A DNA stretch of 64,000 nucleotides, from the NCBI RefSeq assembly GCF_002282895.1, contig NZ_NRRB01000008.1, positions 1 through 64,000 on the forward strand. The letters are read 5' to 3'. The translations under genes and the position numbers were made by a program. Source of the stretch: Paraferrimonas haliotis. Lineage in GTDB: Bacteria; Pseudomonadota; Gammaproteobacteria; Enterobacterales; Shewanellaceae. The notes below the pieces were generated by a model that was not told the DNA's origin, did not search any database, and worked only from the letters and a program-made list of their open reading frames with translations. Shown here piece after piece: positions 17,770-26,929 of this stretch. Position 1 is the stretch's first letter. Every line of letters starts with the position of its first letter.

Positions 17770-18438
17770 GTGACAAATAAGCAGAAGATACTTATTGTTG
17801 AAGATGACATCGATATATCAGAAAGTTTACTTCTGTTTTTGCAAGCTCAAGGTTATAAAACTCTCGCAATCGACGATGGTGATAAAGTCATTGATGCGGT
17901 TAAAAATTTCAAACCTGATTTAATCATACTCGATATTACATTGCCTAACTTATCCGGGATCGAGTGCTGTAAACGGATTCGCCAATTTAGCAATGTCCCC
18001 ATTATTATGTTGACTGCGAAAGTAACTCAAGACGACAAAAACTTGGGGTTAGGCGTTGGCGCAGATGATTACCTTTGCAAACCCTTCGATATCAAAGAGC
18101 TCATTCTTAGATGTAAGGTTAAGCTAGAGCGCACCGCCGGAACAGTGACCTTCTCCACGCTGTCCAATGATACCGAAAATTCTCAAGTGCTATTTAAAGG
18201 AAAACCGTTAGAGTTATCTGCTCTGGAGTACAACCTCTTCAATATTTTTTATCATCAGCCAAAACGCATTTTTTCCCGAGAACAACTGTTGGATCTCGCA
18301 TATACCAATGAGCGCTATGTAACGGATCGCACCATTGATAGCCATGTAAAAAAGATTCGTAAAAAATTCAAAGAAGCTGGCATCGACGAGTCTCCAATTG
18401 AGTCGGTATATGGCGCGGGCTATCGTTACGCGCTTTGA
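17770..18438 (+). CDS. OmpR/PhoB-family response regulator
   Basis: 222 aa. The receiver domain (about 5-118) has acidic pocket EDD (E11-D13), phospho-acceptor D55 in LIILDITLP, the conserved threonine in MLTAK and lysine in LCKPF. The C-terminal winged helix (about 135-222) has the LSALEYNLFNIF and VYGAGYRYAL hallmarks. The GTG at 17770 is chosen because AGGA lies 9 nt upstream. The longer in-frame alternative would begin inside the preceding terminator stem. The regulator has its own transcript, separated from the giant gene by that terminator. It is the likely partner of the histidine kinase at 8143, since no other kinase or regulator is near either, but this pairing is inference. Confidence 0.9.
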   Translation: MTNKQKILIVEDDIDISESLLLFLQAQGYKTLAIDDGDKVIDAVKNFKPDLIILDITLPNLSGIECCKRIRQFSNVPIIMLTAKVTQDDKNLGLGVGADDYLCKPFDIKELILRCKVKLERTAGTVTFSTLSNDTENSQVLFKGKPLELSALEYNLFNIFYHQPKRIFSREQLLDLAYTNERYVTDRTIDSHVKKIRKKFKEAGIDESPIESVYGAGYRYAL

Positions 18439-18550
18439 CAACTCTATTTGTACGCCCAAAGCAAACTTAAACTTTTAAATATAAATAAAACATATGTTTT
18501 GTATGCTATAAACATTATTTATTAACATGCTTAACAGTCTCATAATTACC

Positions 18551-18580
18551 GTCATTGAAACACATCAACTAATCAATGAC
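18551..18580 (+). repeat. Inverted repeat directly before the MBL-fold gene ribosome-binding site
   Basis: GTCATTGA (18551-18558) and TCAATGAC (18573-18580) are a perfect 8-bp inverted repeat with 14 nt between arms. The right arm abuts the AGGT site at 18581-18584 of the gene that starts at 18591. It could be an operator or a 5'-leader hairpin. Upstream the gap is very AT-rich and also holds the 14-bp palindrome AAAACATATGTTTT near 18487-18500. Confidence 0.5.
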
Positions 18581-18590
18581 AGGTAACATT

Positions 18591-20210
18591 ATGAAAACTT
18601 TTGCAAAACTATCCGCAGTCACCACAGCTCTGGTTCTAGCCAGTTCAGCTTACGCTAACGATCCGCTCATGGAGTACAACACCCGCGCAACCCAAGCCGA
18701 GGTCAACAACTCGCAAAAATTCGAGTACCACGAAGGCCAAACGTTAGAAGAATATAAGAAGAGTGTCGGTGAAGCTAAAATGTACTCTTCCGAAGCTGAA
18801 ATTTTGTCCGTTCTTGCTGGTGGCGTGAATACTCACCCGTCTCACGGAGCTAAAGGCTGGAAAGAAGGCCTCATGTTTGAAGGCATTGCACCCTATGGCG
18901 ATCACATGGTTTCTGGTGCTAACTGGTATCCTCGTACCGAAGAAGTGCAACCAAACGAAATGCGCGTCACTTTTATGGGTACTTCCCCGATGATCCGCCC
19001 TGGACAAGCTAACACTTCAATTTATGTTGAACTGGGTAATGGTTCTAATTTTGTGTTCGATATGGGTGAAGGCTCCATTGCCAATTACGTAGCGGCTGGC
19101 GTTGCGCTTAACGAGCTGGATCATATCTTCATTACCCATTTACACGTCGATCATTACGGCTCGCTGCCTTACCTCTACCAATTTGGTGGCTGGAATGGTC
19201 GCTGGGAAAAACCGCTTAACATCTATGGCCCAAGTGGCGCCTCTCCAGAATATGGAACTCGCCATATGGTAGAAGGCATGCAGCAAATGTTGCGCTGGCA
19301 TACCGATGCGTTCGATGTATTCCCTTCGGGCAACGATATTGTGGTTCACGAGTTTGATTACCGCGATGATGGTGGTGTGGTATACAGCAAAGACAACGTT
19401 GAGATTATTCATTGGCGTCGTAGCCATGCCAAAGACGGTGCCTCAGGGTACCGCTTAAACTGGACCCAAGAAGACGGTCGAGTATTGTCCATGGTTTGGA
19501 CGGGAGATGGCCGTCCTACAGAGCTGGACTTAAAGTATGCTAAAGGAGCCGATTTATTCATCACCGAATTGCAAACCGAGTTATTTGGGGTGTCTTCCAT
19601 CATCCAAGGTGTGCCGCCATTCTTAGCGCGATATACGGTTGATACACACCACACGCCTGCTTATGCTGCGGGCTATGTAGCTAACGAAGTGCAACCTAGG
19701 TTGTTCATGACTACCCACATGACCTTTGACCCTTATCTCAATGAAGAGACGGTTGCAGAGGTGCGGGAACATTGGAAGGGACCTTATCACTTTGGAGCGC
19801 CAGATGGCATTGTTGTGAATATGACTAAAGACAACGCTTGGGTTCGTGAAGGTATCTTGCCAGACTTCCCTAACGCTCGTGCACCCCAATTTGATATGGC
19901 TGACGGCTCTGAATTCAGAGTGCCTATGCCTAAAAACCAGCGTGAAGACATCCAAGAGCAAGAAATCCGCGACCTGGAAATTGACCCAGCGAAATACTAC
20001 CCAGAAGGCTACCACCCTGAGCTTATGACCGAGTGGCCTGTGGAACGCGACATTGTAATGCCAGCGGAAGAGGTTCCTGAGTCTATGAAGAAAGGTATGA
20101 ACAGCAAGCAAGAGTACATGGATAGAATGCGCGAATACCACGGTTTAGAGCGAGAGTCTGTTACTCGCCCAGTAGAGCCAAGCCCTGGCGCTGGCAGTGA
20201 TAAGAAATAA
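18591..20210 (+). CDS. Secreted metallo-beta-lactamase-fold hydrolase (GntH-like)
   Basis: 539 aa. The signal peptide MKTFAKLSAVTTALVLASSAYA places it in the periplasm or outside. The MBL metal motif THLHVDH (H183, H185, D187, H188) is intact. Further candidate ligands occur in WTGDGRP, DTHHTPAYAAGY and TTHMTFDP. N-terminal and C-terminal extensions make it longer than ordinary MBL hydrolases. The overall layout recalls the group named GntH after guanitoxin biosynthesis, but no other gnt-type gene is present, so that function should not be assumed. Another in-frame ATG lies 15 nt upstream, inside the inverted repeat. The start at 18591 is preferred for its AGGT site and clean signal peptide. 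The substrate is unknown. The histidine-rich secreted protein gene follows 61 nt later. Confidence 0.82.
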   Translation: MKTFAKLSAVTTALVLASSAYANDPLMEYNTRATQAEVNNSQKFEYHEGQTLEEYKKSVGEAKMYSSEAEILSVLAGGVNTHPSHGAKGWKEGLMFEGIAPYGDHMVSGANWYPRTEEVQPNEMRVTFMGTSPMIRPGQANTSIYVELGNGSNFVFDMGEGSIANYVAAGVALNELDHIFITHLHVDHYGSLPYLYQFGGWNGRWEKPLNIYGPSGASPEYGTRHMVEGMQQMLRWHTDAFDVFPSGNDIVVHEFDYRDDGGVVYSKDNVEIIHWRRSHAKDGASGYRLNWTQEDGRVLSMVWTGDGRPTELDLKYAKGADLFITELQTELFGVSSIIQGVPPFLARYTVDTHHTPAYAAGYVANEVQPRLFMTTHMTFDPYLNEETVAEVREHWKGPYHFGAPDGIVVNMTKDNAWVREGILPDFPNARAPQFDMADGSEFRVPMPKNQREDIQEQEIRDLEIDPAKYYPEGYHPELMTEWPVERDIVMPAEEVPESMKKGMNSKQEYMDRMREYHGLERESVTRPVEPSPGAGSDKK

Positions 20211-20230
20211 CGCTACCTAATAATCTTAAT

Positions 20231-20251
20231 CTGGGTGCCCAGTGCACCCAG
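20231..20251 (+). repeat. Intergenic hairpin between the MBL-fold and His-rich genes
   Basis: CTGGGTGC and GCACCCAG pair over a short loop. No T run follows, so it is not a normal terminator. It may be an mRNA processing or attenuation element setting the ratio of the two products. Confidence 0.5.
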
Positions 20252-20271
20252 CTTCATTTGAGGCATTTAAT

Positions 20272-20742
20272 ATGAAATTCGTAAACGCATTGATGTTGTC
20301 AACCCTCGTTGCTTTTTCCAACTCGATAACAGCAGCGGAACATAACCACAGTCATAACCATTACAACCCAAAACTTGAAGCTCTAGGCAGCGATATTATC
20401 GGCTTTACGGTTTGTTATAAAAACGGTCATATGAGTGACAGCCAACAAGAGGTCGCTTTTCAAAACTTGGTTGAGCATGTTGGTGTTACCGGTCAAGAGT
20501 TAGGCTTGTATTACATGGACAAGCTCGGCGCCAAAGCAGAGCAAATCATGAGTGATGAGCAGGGCAGACAACTGTGGGATGAGAGTTATTGCCATGAGCT
20601 TACAACGGTTTATCAAAATCCGCAGTCGCTGTTCGAGCGAGGTGGAGCCTCGGTAGACGAGCACAATCACAGCCATCATCACCATCATGATGAAGTCAGC
20701 GAGCACGATATTGAGCAAGGAAGGTTGCTGGCTGTAGAGTAA
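20272..20742 (+). CDS. Secreted histidine-rich protein, probably metal-binding
   Basis: 156 aa; family not recognised. A signal peptide (MKFVNALMLSTLVAFSNSITAA) leaves a mature N-terminus EHNHSHNHYN. The C-terminal region carries HNHSHHHHHDEVSEHD. Histidine clusters at both ends suggest zinc, copper or nickel binding in the periplasm. Two cysteines (VCYKNGH and SYCHEL) flank a helical middle domain and may form a disulfide. The start at 20272 is supported by GAGG upstream; a longer in-frame start lacks a ribosome-binding site and would disrupt the signal peptide. Its position after the MBL-fold enzyme suggests a metal chaperone or reservoir for it, which is inference. Confidence 0.75.
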   Translation: MKFVNALMLSTLVAFSNSITAAEHNHSHNHYNPKLEALGSDIIGFTVCYKNGHMSDSQQEVAFQNLVEHVGVTGQELGLYYMDKLGAKAEQIMSDEQGRQLWDESYCHELTTVYQNPQSLFERGGASVDEHNHSHHHHHDEVSEHDIEQGRLLAVE

Positions 20743-20752
20743 CGAGCAACAA

Positions 20753-20779
20753 AAAGCCCTAATGAATCATTAGGGCTTT
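20753..20779 (-). terminator. Terminator between the His-rich gene and glmS
   Basis: AAAGCCCTA...TAGGGCTTT forms a perfect stem. In the minus direction it is followed by TTTTTG, a good glmS terminator. In the plus direction the T run is interrupted but still usable for the convergent His-rich transcript. Confidence 0.85.
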
Positions 20780-20798
20780 GTTTCACTAACTTAATTTT

Positions 20799-22628
20799 TT
20801 ACTCTACCGTTACTGACTTCGCTAAGTTTCTTGGCTGATCAACATCGGTACCTTTAATTAAGGCCACGTAATAACTTAGTAACTGCAATGGCAAGGTATA
20901 AATGATGGGCGCAATAAATTCGTCACAATGAGGTACATTTAAGACCTTCATGGTGTCATCGGATTCAAACTTAGCGTCCACATCGGCAAAGACATACATC
21001 AACCCACCGCGGGCACGCACTTCCTCGACATTAGATTTTAGTTTTTCCAGCAATTCGTTATTCGGCGCCACCACAATCACCGGCATGTCGGCATCGATAA
21101 GTGCCAAAGGCCCATGCTTTAGCTCACCGGCTGCATACGCTTCTGCATGAATGTAAGAAATTTCCTTGAGTTTTAAAGCCCCTTCCATTGCAATTGGTGA
21201 CTGTTCTCCACGCCCTAAAAATAACGCATGATGCTTTTCAGCAAAATCTTCCGCTAAGCTCTCAATGGGCTCAGCCATGCTCAAACACTGCTCTATTTTG
21301 GTGGGTAGCGATTGCAAAGACTGCACAATTGCCGCTTCTTTTGCAGCACCCATGTGATTATGTCGGCCGATGGCAGCGGTGAGCATAAGCAAGCCCGCTA
21401 ACTGCACGGTAAATGCTTTGGTTGAAGCCACGCCAATCTCTGCACCGGCTTGCATCATGTACGCCATATCCGACTCTCGCACCAACGACGAGCCCGGTAC
21501 GTTACAAATGGTTAGACTTGCCATGTAACCCATTTCTTTGGCTAATCGCAGCGCTGCCAAGGTATCAGCGGTTTCACCGGATTGAGAAATGGTGACTAGC
21601 AATGAGTTGGGAAATACGTGGGAGCGGCGATAACGAAACTCAGAGGCAATTTCAACATTACAACTCACGCCTGCGTGTTCTTCTAACCAGTAGCGTGCAA
21701 CTAACCCGGCATTGTAAGACGTGCCACATGCGATAATTTGTACGTGTTGAATGTCTTTTAATAAGGCTTCGGCTTGCTCACCAAAGGCGCTGGCCACCAC
21801 TTGACCGCCACTTAAGCGATTTTCTAAGGTGCGCTGAATGGCTGTAGGTTGCTCATATATTTCTTTAAGCATATAGTGCCGATATTGGCCTTTATCGCCA
21901 GCATCATGACTCACTTCCGATTCACTGACTTCGCGCTCAACCGGCTCGCCGTTTACATCGAATACCTTAACTTCACGGCGAGTAATTTCCGCTACATCAC
22001 CTTCTTCAAGAAACGCGAATCGTCGAGTTACTGGCAACAAAGCCAATTGATCGGAGGCAACAAAGTGCTCTCCTACACCATAGCCAATCACCAATGGGCT
22101 GCCTGAACGAGCCACAATCATACGCTGCGCATCATTACGATCCACAACAACAGTGCCATAAGCCCCTTCTAAGCGTTTAACTACGGCTTGCACCGTGGCT
22201 AATAGAGACTCGTGTTGTGGGCGCAAATGGTGTACCAAATGGCCAATAACCTCGGTATCGGTATCGGACTCAAAAATATAGCCTAGCTGAGTGAGCTCTT
22301 CGCGCAATAACTCATGGTTCTCGATAATTCCATTATGAACCACCACAATGTCATTGTTTGAGTGGTGCGGGTGGGCGTTACGCTCGCTTGGCTCTCCGTG
22401 AGTGGCCCAGCGAGTATGAGCAATGCCGGTTCCGCCGCTTAAGGGCTGCTCTGCAAGAGCTTGTTGTAACTCGGCAACCTTGCCAACACGACGCACGCGG
22501 CTCAATTGACTGCCATCGACAATGGCCACGCCAGCTGAGTCGTATCCTCGATATTCTAAGCGCTTCAAGCCTTCGACTAAAATTTCCGCTACATCACGCT
22601 GTGCCACAGCGCCTACAATTCCACACAT
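20799..22628 (-). CDS. glmS: Glutamine--fructose-6-phosphate aminotransferase (isomerizing)
   Basis: 609 aa cytoplasmic enzyme making glucosamine-6-phosphate for peptidoglycan and LPS. Cys2 ([10 protein letters not shown]) is the glutaminase nucleophile of the N-terminal class II amidotransferase domain. Two SIS sugar-isomerase domains follow ([15 protein letters not shown] and [22 protein letters not shown]), and it ends in the typical [13 protein letters not shown]. Length matches E. coli GlmS. It lies 30 nt downstream of the DeoR-type regulator gene, probably in one operon. No glmS ribozyme is expected or seen. Confidence 0.97.
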   Translation of the reverse strand: MCGIVGAVAQRDVAEILVEGLKRLEYRGYDSAGVAIVDGSQLSRVRRVGKVAELQQALAEQPLSGGTGIAHTRWATHGEPSERNAHPHHSNNDIVVVHNGIIENHELLREELTQLGYIFESDTDTEVIGHLVHHLRPQHESLLATVQAVVKRLEGAYGTVVVDRNDAQRMIVARSGSPLVIGYGVGEHFVASDQLALLPVTRRFAFLEEGDVAEITRREVKVFDVNGEPVEREVSESEVSHDAGDKGQYRHYMLKEIYEQPTAIQRTLENRLSGGQVVASAFGEQAEALLKDIQHVQIIACGTSYNAGLVARYWLEEHAGVSCNVEIASEFRYRRSHVFPNSLLVTISQSGETADTLAALRLAKEMGYMASLTICNVPGSSLVRESDMAYMMQAGAEIGVASTKAFTVQLAGLLMLTAAIGRHNHMGAAKEAAIVQSLQSLPTKIEQCLSMAEPIESLAEDFAEKHHALFLGRGEQSPIAMEGALKLKEISYIHAEAYAAGELKHGPLALIDADMPVIVVAPNNELLEKLKSNVEEVRARGGLMYVFADVDAKFESDDTMKVLNVPHCDEFIAPIIYTLPLQLLSYYVALIKGTDVDQPRNLAKSVTVE

Positions 22629-22658
22629 AACTTATGTCCTATTATCAATATTGCTGGC

Positions 22659-23417
22659 TTACAGCTCTGCTAAATAAAGCTGTACACCGTGTTCTTTAAT
22701 CGCTTGTTGATAGTTTTTTTCCAGTTCGCAATCGGTAATCAAAGCACTGATTTGCGCCCAGGGTAATTCGAGATTCGGCATTTTTCTGCCAACTTTTTCA
22801 GACTCCACCAGCACGATCACCTCTCGTGAGACTGCGGCCATCACTTTCGATAAGCCGAACAACTCATTAAACGTAGTAGAGCCTCGTTCAATGTCGATGC
22901 CATCGGCGCCTATAAATAATTGATCGAAGTTATAAGAACGCAACACTTGTTCCGCTACTCGACCTTGAAACGCCTCAGAATGTGGATCCCAAGTACCGCC
23001 GGTCATTAATAAAGTAGGCTCATTCTCCAGCCCTTGTATGGCGTTGGCTACTGATAGAGAATTGGTCATCACCACCAGGCCTTCTTTTTGCGATAGATGT
23101 GGAATCATTGCTGATGTGGTGCGTCCGCTATCAATAAGCACCCGATTATGATCTGAGATTAAACTCGCAGCTAACGCGCCAATGGCTTGTTTTGCCTTGG
23201 AGACTCGTTGATCGGTAACAAACTCTTGAGGTACTCTAACTGCCCCACCAAAGCGACGTAATAGTAAGCCACTGCGCTCGAGTTCCGTCAGATCTTTTCG
23301 AATGGTTACTTCCGATGTTTCAAAATGAAGTGCAAGCTCTTCTACGCTAAGTTCGCCTAAGTCATTCACTTTTTCGACAATATTGCGACGCCTTTGTTGC
23401 GTATTCCGTTTTGACAT
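22659..23417 (-). CDS. DeoR/GlpR-family transcriptional regulator (GlmR-like)
   Basis: 252 aa. The N-terminal DeoR helix-turn-helix (about 10-60, LSVEELALHFETSEVTIRKDLTELE) precedes a sugar-phosphate-sensing domain with DSGRTTSAMI and FIGADGID motifs. Regulators of this type lie upstream of glmS in many pseudomonads and relatives and tune amino-sugar synthesis. The close spacing to glmS supports the same role here, sensing an amino-sugar phosphate. The effector is inferred, not shown. Confidence 0.88.
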   Translation of the reverse strand: MSKRNTQQRRRNIVEKVNDLGELSVEELALHFETSEVTIRKDLTELERSGLLLRRFGGAVRVPQEFVTDQRVSKAKQAIGALAASLISDHNRVLIDSGRTTSAMIPHLSQKEGLVVMTNSLSVANAIQGLENEPTLLMTGGTWDPHSEAFQGRVAEQVLRSYNFDQLFIGADGIDIERGSTTFNELFGLSKVMAAVSREVIVLVESEKVGRKMPNLELPWAQISALITDCELEKNYQQAIKEHGVQLYLAEL

Positions 23418-23495
23418 GTAACCACCAATCTTTCAAATCGAAAGATATTATAGTTAAAATGAAGCAAATATCAATAATGCTGCCACTAGGCCGGT

Positions 23496-24557
23496 TTATG
23501 GCCACTTCGCTTGACGGCGACGAATAGCCAACTGAATACCTACTGCGCACAAAGCGATAATGACAAGGCCATTAATAAAGTAGAGAAGAGGAGTAACCTC
23601 TAGCCAATAATAACCTGCGTGTATGGCGAAGGCGCTGCTTAGCAGTTGCTCAAGGTTTGAAGGCTTAGAACCCTCAATAGTCGCTACAGCTCCATCATTC
23701 GTTAAGCTTACGAGTAAGCGATAGCGCCCATTAGGGTGTAATCCCGTTCTTTGTTTTGCTGTAACCACCAGCTTGCCTTCGTTCCAATGGGAGAAACTAA
23801 TAAAGGTAAACTGCAGCCTTGGTTGATAAATTGAAAGGGCTGTTAGCACTTCAGCAAATCGCAGTTGCGAAAGCGCCATCGCACTTGATGAGTGTACTTG
23901 CTCTGTTGAAATGACCGTTCTTGCAAGTTCTGTTTTATGACTGTCGGTTAATTTAAGTATTTCTGAGCGATAGATAAACATCACCGCGGTTACGGTAAAC
24001 AACAATAATGCGGGTAGGCTTAAAACCCCTAATCCATAGTGCCGAAAAAAGCTTCGTTTAAGAGGTTGCTGCTCACCTTTAAAACCTCTGAATACCTTAC
24101 GCCACTCAAACTCTTTGGCTATGAGTAGCACCCCGATGATCGTTATAAACAGAACGGTCAGAGCTAAAAAGCCATTAATCGCCTTACCGTTTTTCCCCGC
24201 CAACCAATTGCCGTGAAGATGGGATAACCATACCCACGGACTGCTGTCTGACATAATTACCACGAGTTCGGCATTAATGTTGAAATAGTAACGATGATCT
24301 CTTTTGGTTATCAGCTGAACATAAGGGTACTGTTCATCCGCTAAGCGCAAATAGCTGATTGTATCAGCCGAAAAATCTTTAGAAATTCGCTCGAGTGCAA
24401 GACTCGAATCTAGGGGCTGACCAGCGTCTGGCTTCAGCTGTGGATAGGCCATACTCAGGTAATCGCTCTTAAACAATAAGAGTGAGCCGCTTAAGCATAT
24501 AACCACAAAAGGCGCCACTAGAAGCAACCCTAACCATCGATGTAACCGTTTAAGCAT
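23496..24557 (-). CDS. PepSY-associated transmembrane protein (iron-uptake reductase type)
   Basis: 353 aa inner-membrane protein of the PepSY_TM family. Four hydrophobic segments (about 8-30, 130-150, 173-197 and 322-345) flank two periplasmic PepSY-like regions. Conserved histidines occur at membrane edges (LKRLHRWLGLL, LSHLHGNWL, FRHYGLG, AIHAGYYW), compatible with heme or iron-linked electron transfer. Such proteins usually accompany TonB siderophore receptors and are thought to reduce ferric-siderophore in the periplasm. It is divergent from the receptor gene, with a Fur box between them. Residues 1-7 are basic, giving an N-in orientation. Confidence 0.85.
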   Translation of the reverse strand: MLKRLHRWLGLLLVAPFVVICLSGSLLLFKSDYLSMAYPQLKPDAGQPLDSSLALERISKDFSADTISYLRLADEQYPYVQLITKRDHRYYFNINAELVVIMSDSSPWVWLSHLHGNWLAGKNGKAINGFLALTVLFITIIGVLLIAKEFEWRKVFRGFKGEQQPLKRSFFRHYGLGVLSLPALLLFTVTAVMFIYRSEILKLTDSHKTELARTVISTEQVHSSSAMALSQLRFAEVLTALSIYQPRLQFTFISFSHWNEGKLVVTAKQRTGLHPNGRYRLLVSLTNDGAVATIEGSKPSNLEQLLSSAFAIHAGYYWLEVTPLLYFINGLVIIALCAVGIQLAIRRRQAKWP

Positions 24558-24618
24558 AAGAACTACAAATTGTGATCAATGTATAAGAACCTAATTTCAT
24601 GCCCTGATAAACTCCGAT

Positions 24619-24637
24619 GCAAATGATAATGGTTATC
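24619..24637. promoter_or_regulatory. Fur box between the PepSY gene and the TonB receptor gene
   Basis: The 19-mer matches the Fur consensus at 15 of 19 positions and contains the near-perfect 7-1-7 palindrome TGATAATGGTTATCA. It lies in the 143-bp divergent gap and could repress both genes when iron is sufficient. A further half-site (ACCATTATCC) lies near 24662. Confidence 0.75.
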
Positions 24638-24700
24638 AGTAGTAATTTCACTAACTGCCATACCATTATCCATTTTTAAATAAAGATGTAGGTAGTAGTT

Positions 24701-26860
24701 GTGTCACAATATTCAAAAATAGCCCTAGCTGTCGCAACCGTGCTGGTAATTTCTACGCCGGTTAGCGCTGAAACTCAAGTTGATGATAGCCATATTGAAC
24801 GAATTACGGTAAGCGCTTCTCGAATGGATAAGCCGGTTAGCAGTATTCCAAATATGGTTACTGTTATCGACCAAGAACAGCTGCAACAGCAACTTGCGGT
24901 ATCCAATGACCTTTCAACTATTATCGGAAATTTAGCGCCAGGCTTTTCTCCCAGCCGCCAAAAAATGAGCTCTACCGGTGAAACGCTGCGCGGCCGTAAG
25001 CCCTTGATCATGATCGATGGCGTCCCTCAATCTAACCCATTAAGAGATGGCGGACGGTCTGGTAAAACCATTGACCCTGCAATGATCGAACGCATTGAAA
25101 TCATTCACGGTGCCAATGCCATGCATGGAATGGGTGCTCAAGGCGGTATCATTAACTACATCACCAAAAAAGCTGAAGGTGAAACCGAGCACCGCATTAC
25201 GTTAGAAGCCTCTGCGCCCACTGATGGCGGCTCTGATGGTATTGGTTTTGCTACAACCTACAGTTTTGCCGCTGCTGGCGATAGCACCGATGTATTGGGT
25301 TCCATAAGCTATCGTAACGAAGGTATTTATTACGATGCCAAAGGTAATCCAATCGGTATGGACACTACTCAAGGCGAATCAGCGGACAGTCAAAGTGCCA
25401 ATGGCTTTATTAAAGTCGGTAAAGATTTTGACGAATCTCGCTTACAATTCATGGCCAGCCACTATCAAATAAAAAATAATGGCGATTGGATGACCGTTAA
25501 TGGCGACAAAGATAACGGAATCCCTACGGGAGCCGAAAAGTCTCCTCAACCATGGGAAGCGGCTAACAATACCGTAACTACCGCAAGCCTTGATTACAGC
25601 CATCAAGATATTTTTGGCCAACAAATGAACATCCAAGCCTTTAGCCAAAACTTTAAAGCTTTGTATGGTGGTGGTTGTTGGGCGAGTTTTTACAACCCAG
25701 AGTTTGAAGGCAGCGACCAGGTAACCCCGTGTGGTACAGGCGACAATGGTGAGACGCTTTATTACGAGCAATCACAAAACCACTCCAACAAACTTGGGCT
25801 TAAAGTATCTTTTCTAAATCGCAACTTGTTCGATAGCAATGTAAAATTGGCTTACGGCGTTGACGTATTTCGCGATACCACCAAACAAGATCTATACGTT
25901 ACCGGATACGAATGGGTACCAGAGAGCCGCTATGACAACATCGCTGGATACGCTCAAGCTGATTACAACATTACCTCTAAGCTAACGGTTAGCGGTGGCC
26001 TTAGATATGAACACGCCAAGTTGGTTGTGGATGACTATAAGACGCTTTGGGGCAGTGGCTATGTCGATGTAAAAGGCGGCTCGCCTGATTTCTCTAAAAC
26101 CTTGGGTAACCTTGGTTTGAACTATCAATTGAATAAGCAATGGCGTCTATATACCAATTTCTCGCAAGGCTTTAGCATGCCCGATATAGGCCGAGTGCTG
26201 CGTGATGGTAATAACTTCATTAATAACCCGTCTATTGATGACAACCTATCGATTACTCCGATTGTAACGGACAACTATGACATTGGTTTCGACTATTCCG
26301 GTGGTGATTGGTTGATTAAAGCCGCTTACTTTGTGAGTCACTCTGATTTTGGTTCTCGCTTACAACGCAATGATGATGGCATTTATGAGGTGAAGCGTGA
26401 AGAAAATCAAATTCGTGGCATAGAAGCGTCTGCTACTTGGTATGTTACGGATCAAGATGACTTGGGCGTAAATATGGCCTTTACCGAAGGTAAATACGAC
26501 TCTAATAAAGACGGAACTCTAGATACCGATCTCGATGGTAGCAACATATCGCCAAACCGGATTAACTTATACTGGGCTCGCATGTTTGATAATGATATGT
26601 CGCTGCGACTTCAAGCCAATATGTTTCTTAGCCGCGACTTTAAAGACAAAGATAATGCGGTAACGGCATCATTTCATGGATACACCACTTTCGATGCATC
26701 TCTGGCAATACCCTTGTCATATGGCCAAGTTAACCTGGCAGTGCAGAACCTAACTAATACCGACTACTTCACCTATTACTCGCAAACCGTAGGTAACGAT
26801 AGCCGTTACTTTAAAGGTCGGGGTAGGTTGGTGACGGTAAGCTACTCTGTGGCTTTCTAA
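24701..26860 (+). CDS. TonB-dependent siderophore receptor
   Basis: 719 aa outer-membrane receptor. A signal peptide (about 1-23, ending TPVSA) is followed by a TonB-box-like ERITVSASR. The plug domain (about 35-155) includes LRGRKPLIMIDGVPQ and IEIIHGANAMHGMGAQGGIINYITK. The 22-strand barrel ends in the C-terminal phenylalanine of YSVAF, as barrels require for insertion. The GTG at 24701 is used; AGGT lies about 8 nt upstream. The ligand is not predictable, but the Fur box and PepSY partner indicate ferric siderophore or catecholate import rather than vitamin B12. Confidence 0.92.
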   Translation: MSQYSKIALAVATVLVISTPVSAETQVDDSHIERITVSASRMDKPVSSIPNMVTVIDQEQLQQQLAVSNDLSTIIGNLAPGFSPSRQKMSSTGETLRGRKPLIMIDGVPQSNPLRDGGRSGKTIDPAMIERIEIIHGANAMHGMGAQGGIINYITKKAEGETEHRITLEASAPTDGGSDGIGFATTYSFAAAGDSTDVLGSISYRNEGIYYDAKGNPIGMDTTQGESADSQSANGFIKVGKDFDESRLQFMASHYQIKNNGDWMTVNGDKDNGIPTGAEKSPQPWEAANNTVTTASLDYSHQDIFGQQMNIQAFSQNFKALYGGGCWASFYNPEFEGSDQVTPCGTGDNGETLYYEQSQNHSNKLGLKVSFLNRNLFDSNVKLAYGVDVFRDTTKQDLYVTGYEWVPESRYDNIAGYAQADYNITSKLTVSGGLRYEHAKLVVDDYKTLWGSGYVDVKGGSPDFSKTLGNLGLNYQLNKQWRLYTNFSQGFSMPDIGRVLRDGNNFINNPSIDDNLSITPIVTDNYDIGFDYSGGDWLIKAAYFVSHSDFGSRLQRNDDGIYEVKREENQIRGIEASATWYVTDQDDLGVNMAFTEGKYDSNKDGTLDTDLDGSNISPNRINLYWARMFDNDMSLRLQANMFLSRDFKDKDNAVTASFHGYTTFDASLAIPLSYGQVNLAVQNLTNTDYFTYYSQTVGNDSRYFKGRGRLVTVSYSVAF

Positions 26861-26900
26861 ACCCAATATTTAGTATTACTCTTGCTAACTTTTTAGCGTT

Positions 26901-26929
26901 GGCCCACCGTTTTGGTGGGCCTTTTTTTA
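26901..26929 (+). terminator. Terminator of the TonB receptor gene
   Basis: GGCCCACC (26901-26908), loop GTTTT, then GGTGGGCC (26914-26921) and seven Ts. The T tract overlaps the glmU stop codon on the opposite strand. Confidence 0.93.

Noticed and set aside
22629..22658. glmS ribozyme
   Set aside because: The gap is only 30 nt and glmS here is linked to a DeoR-type regulator. The ribozyme is a Gram-positive feature and cannot fit.
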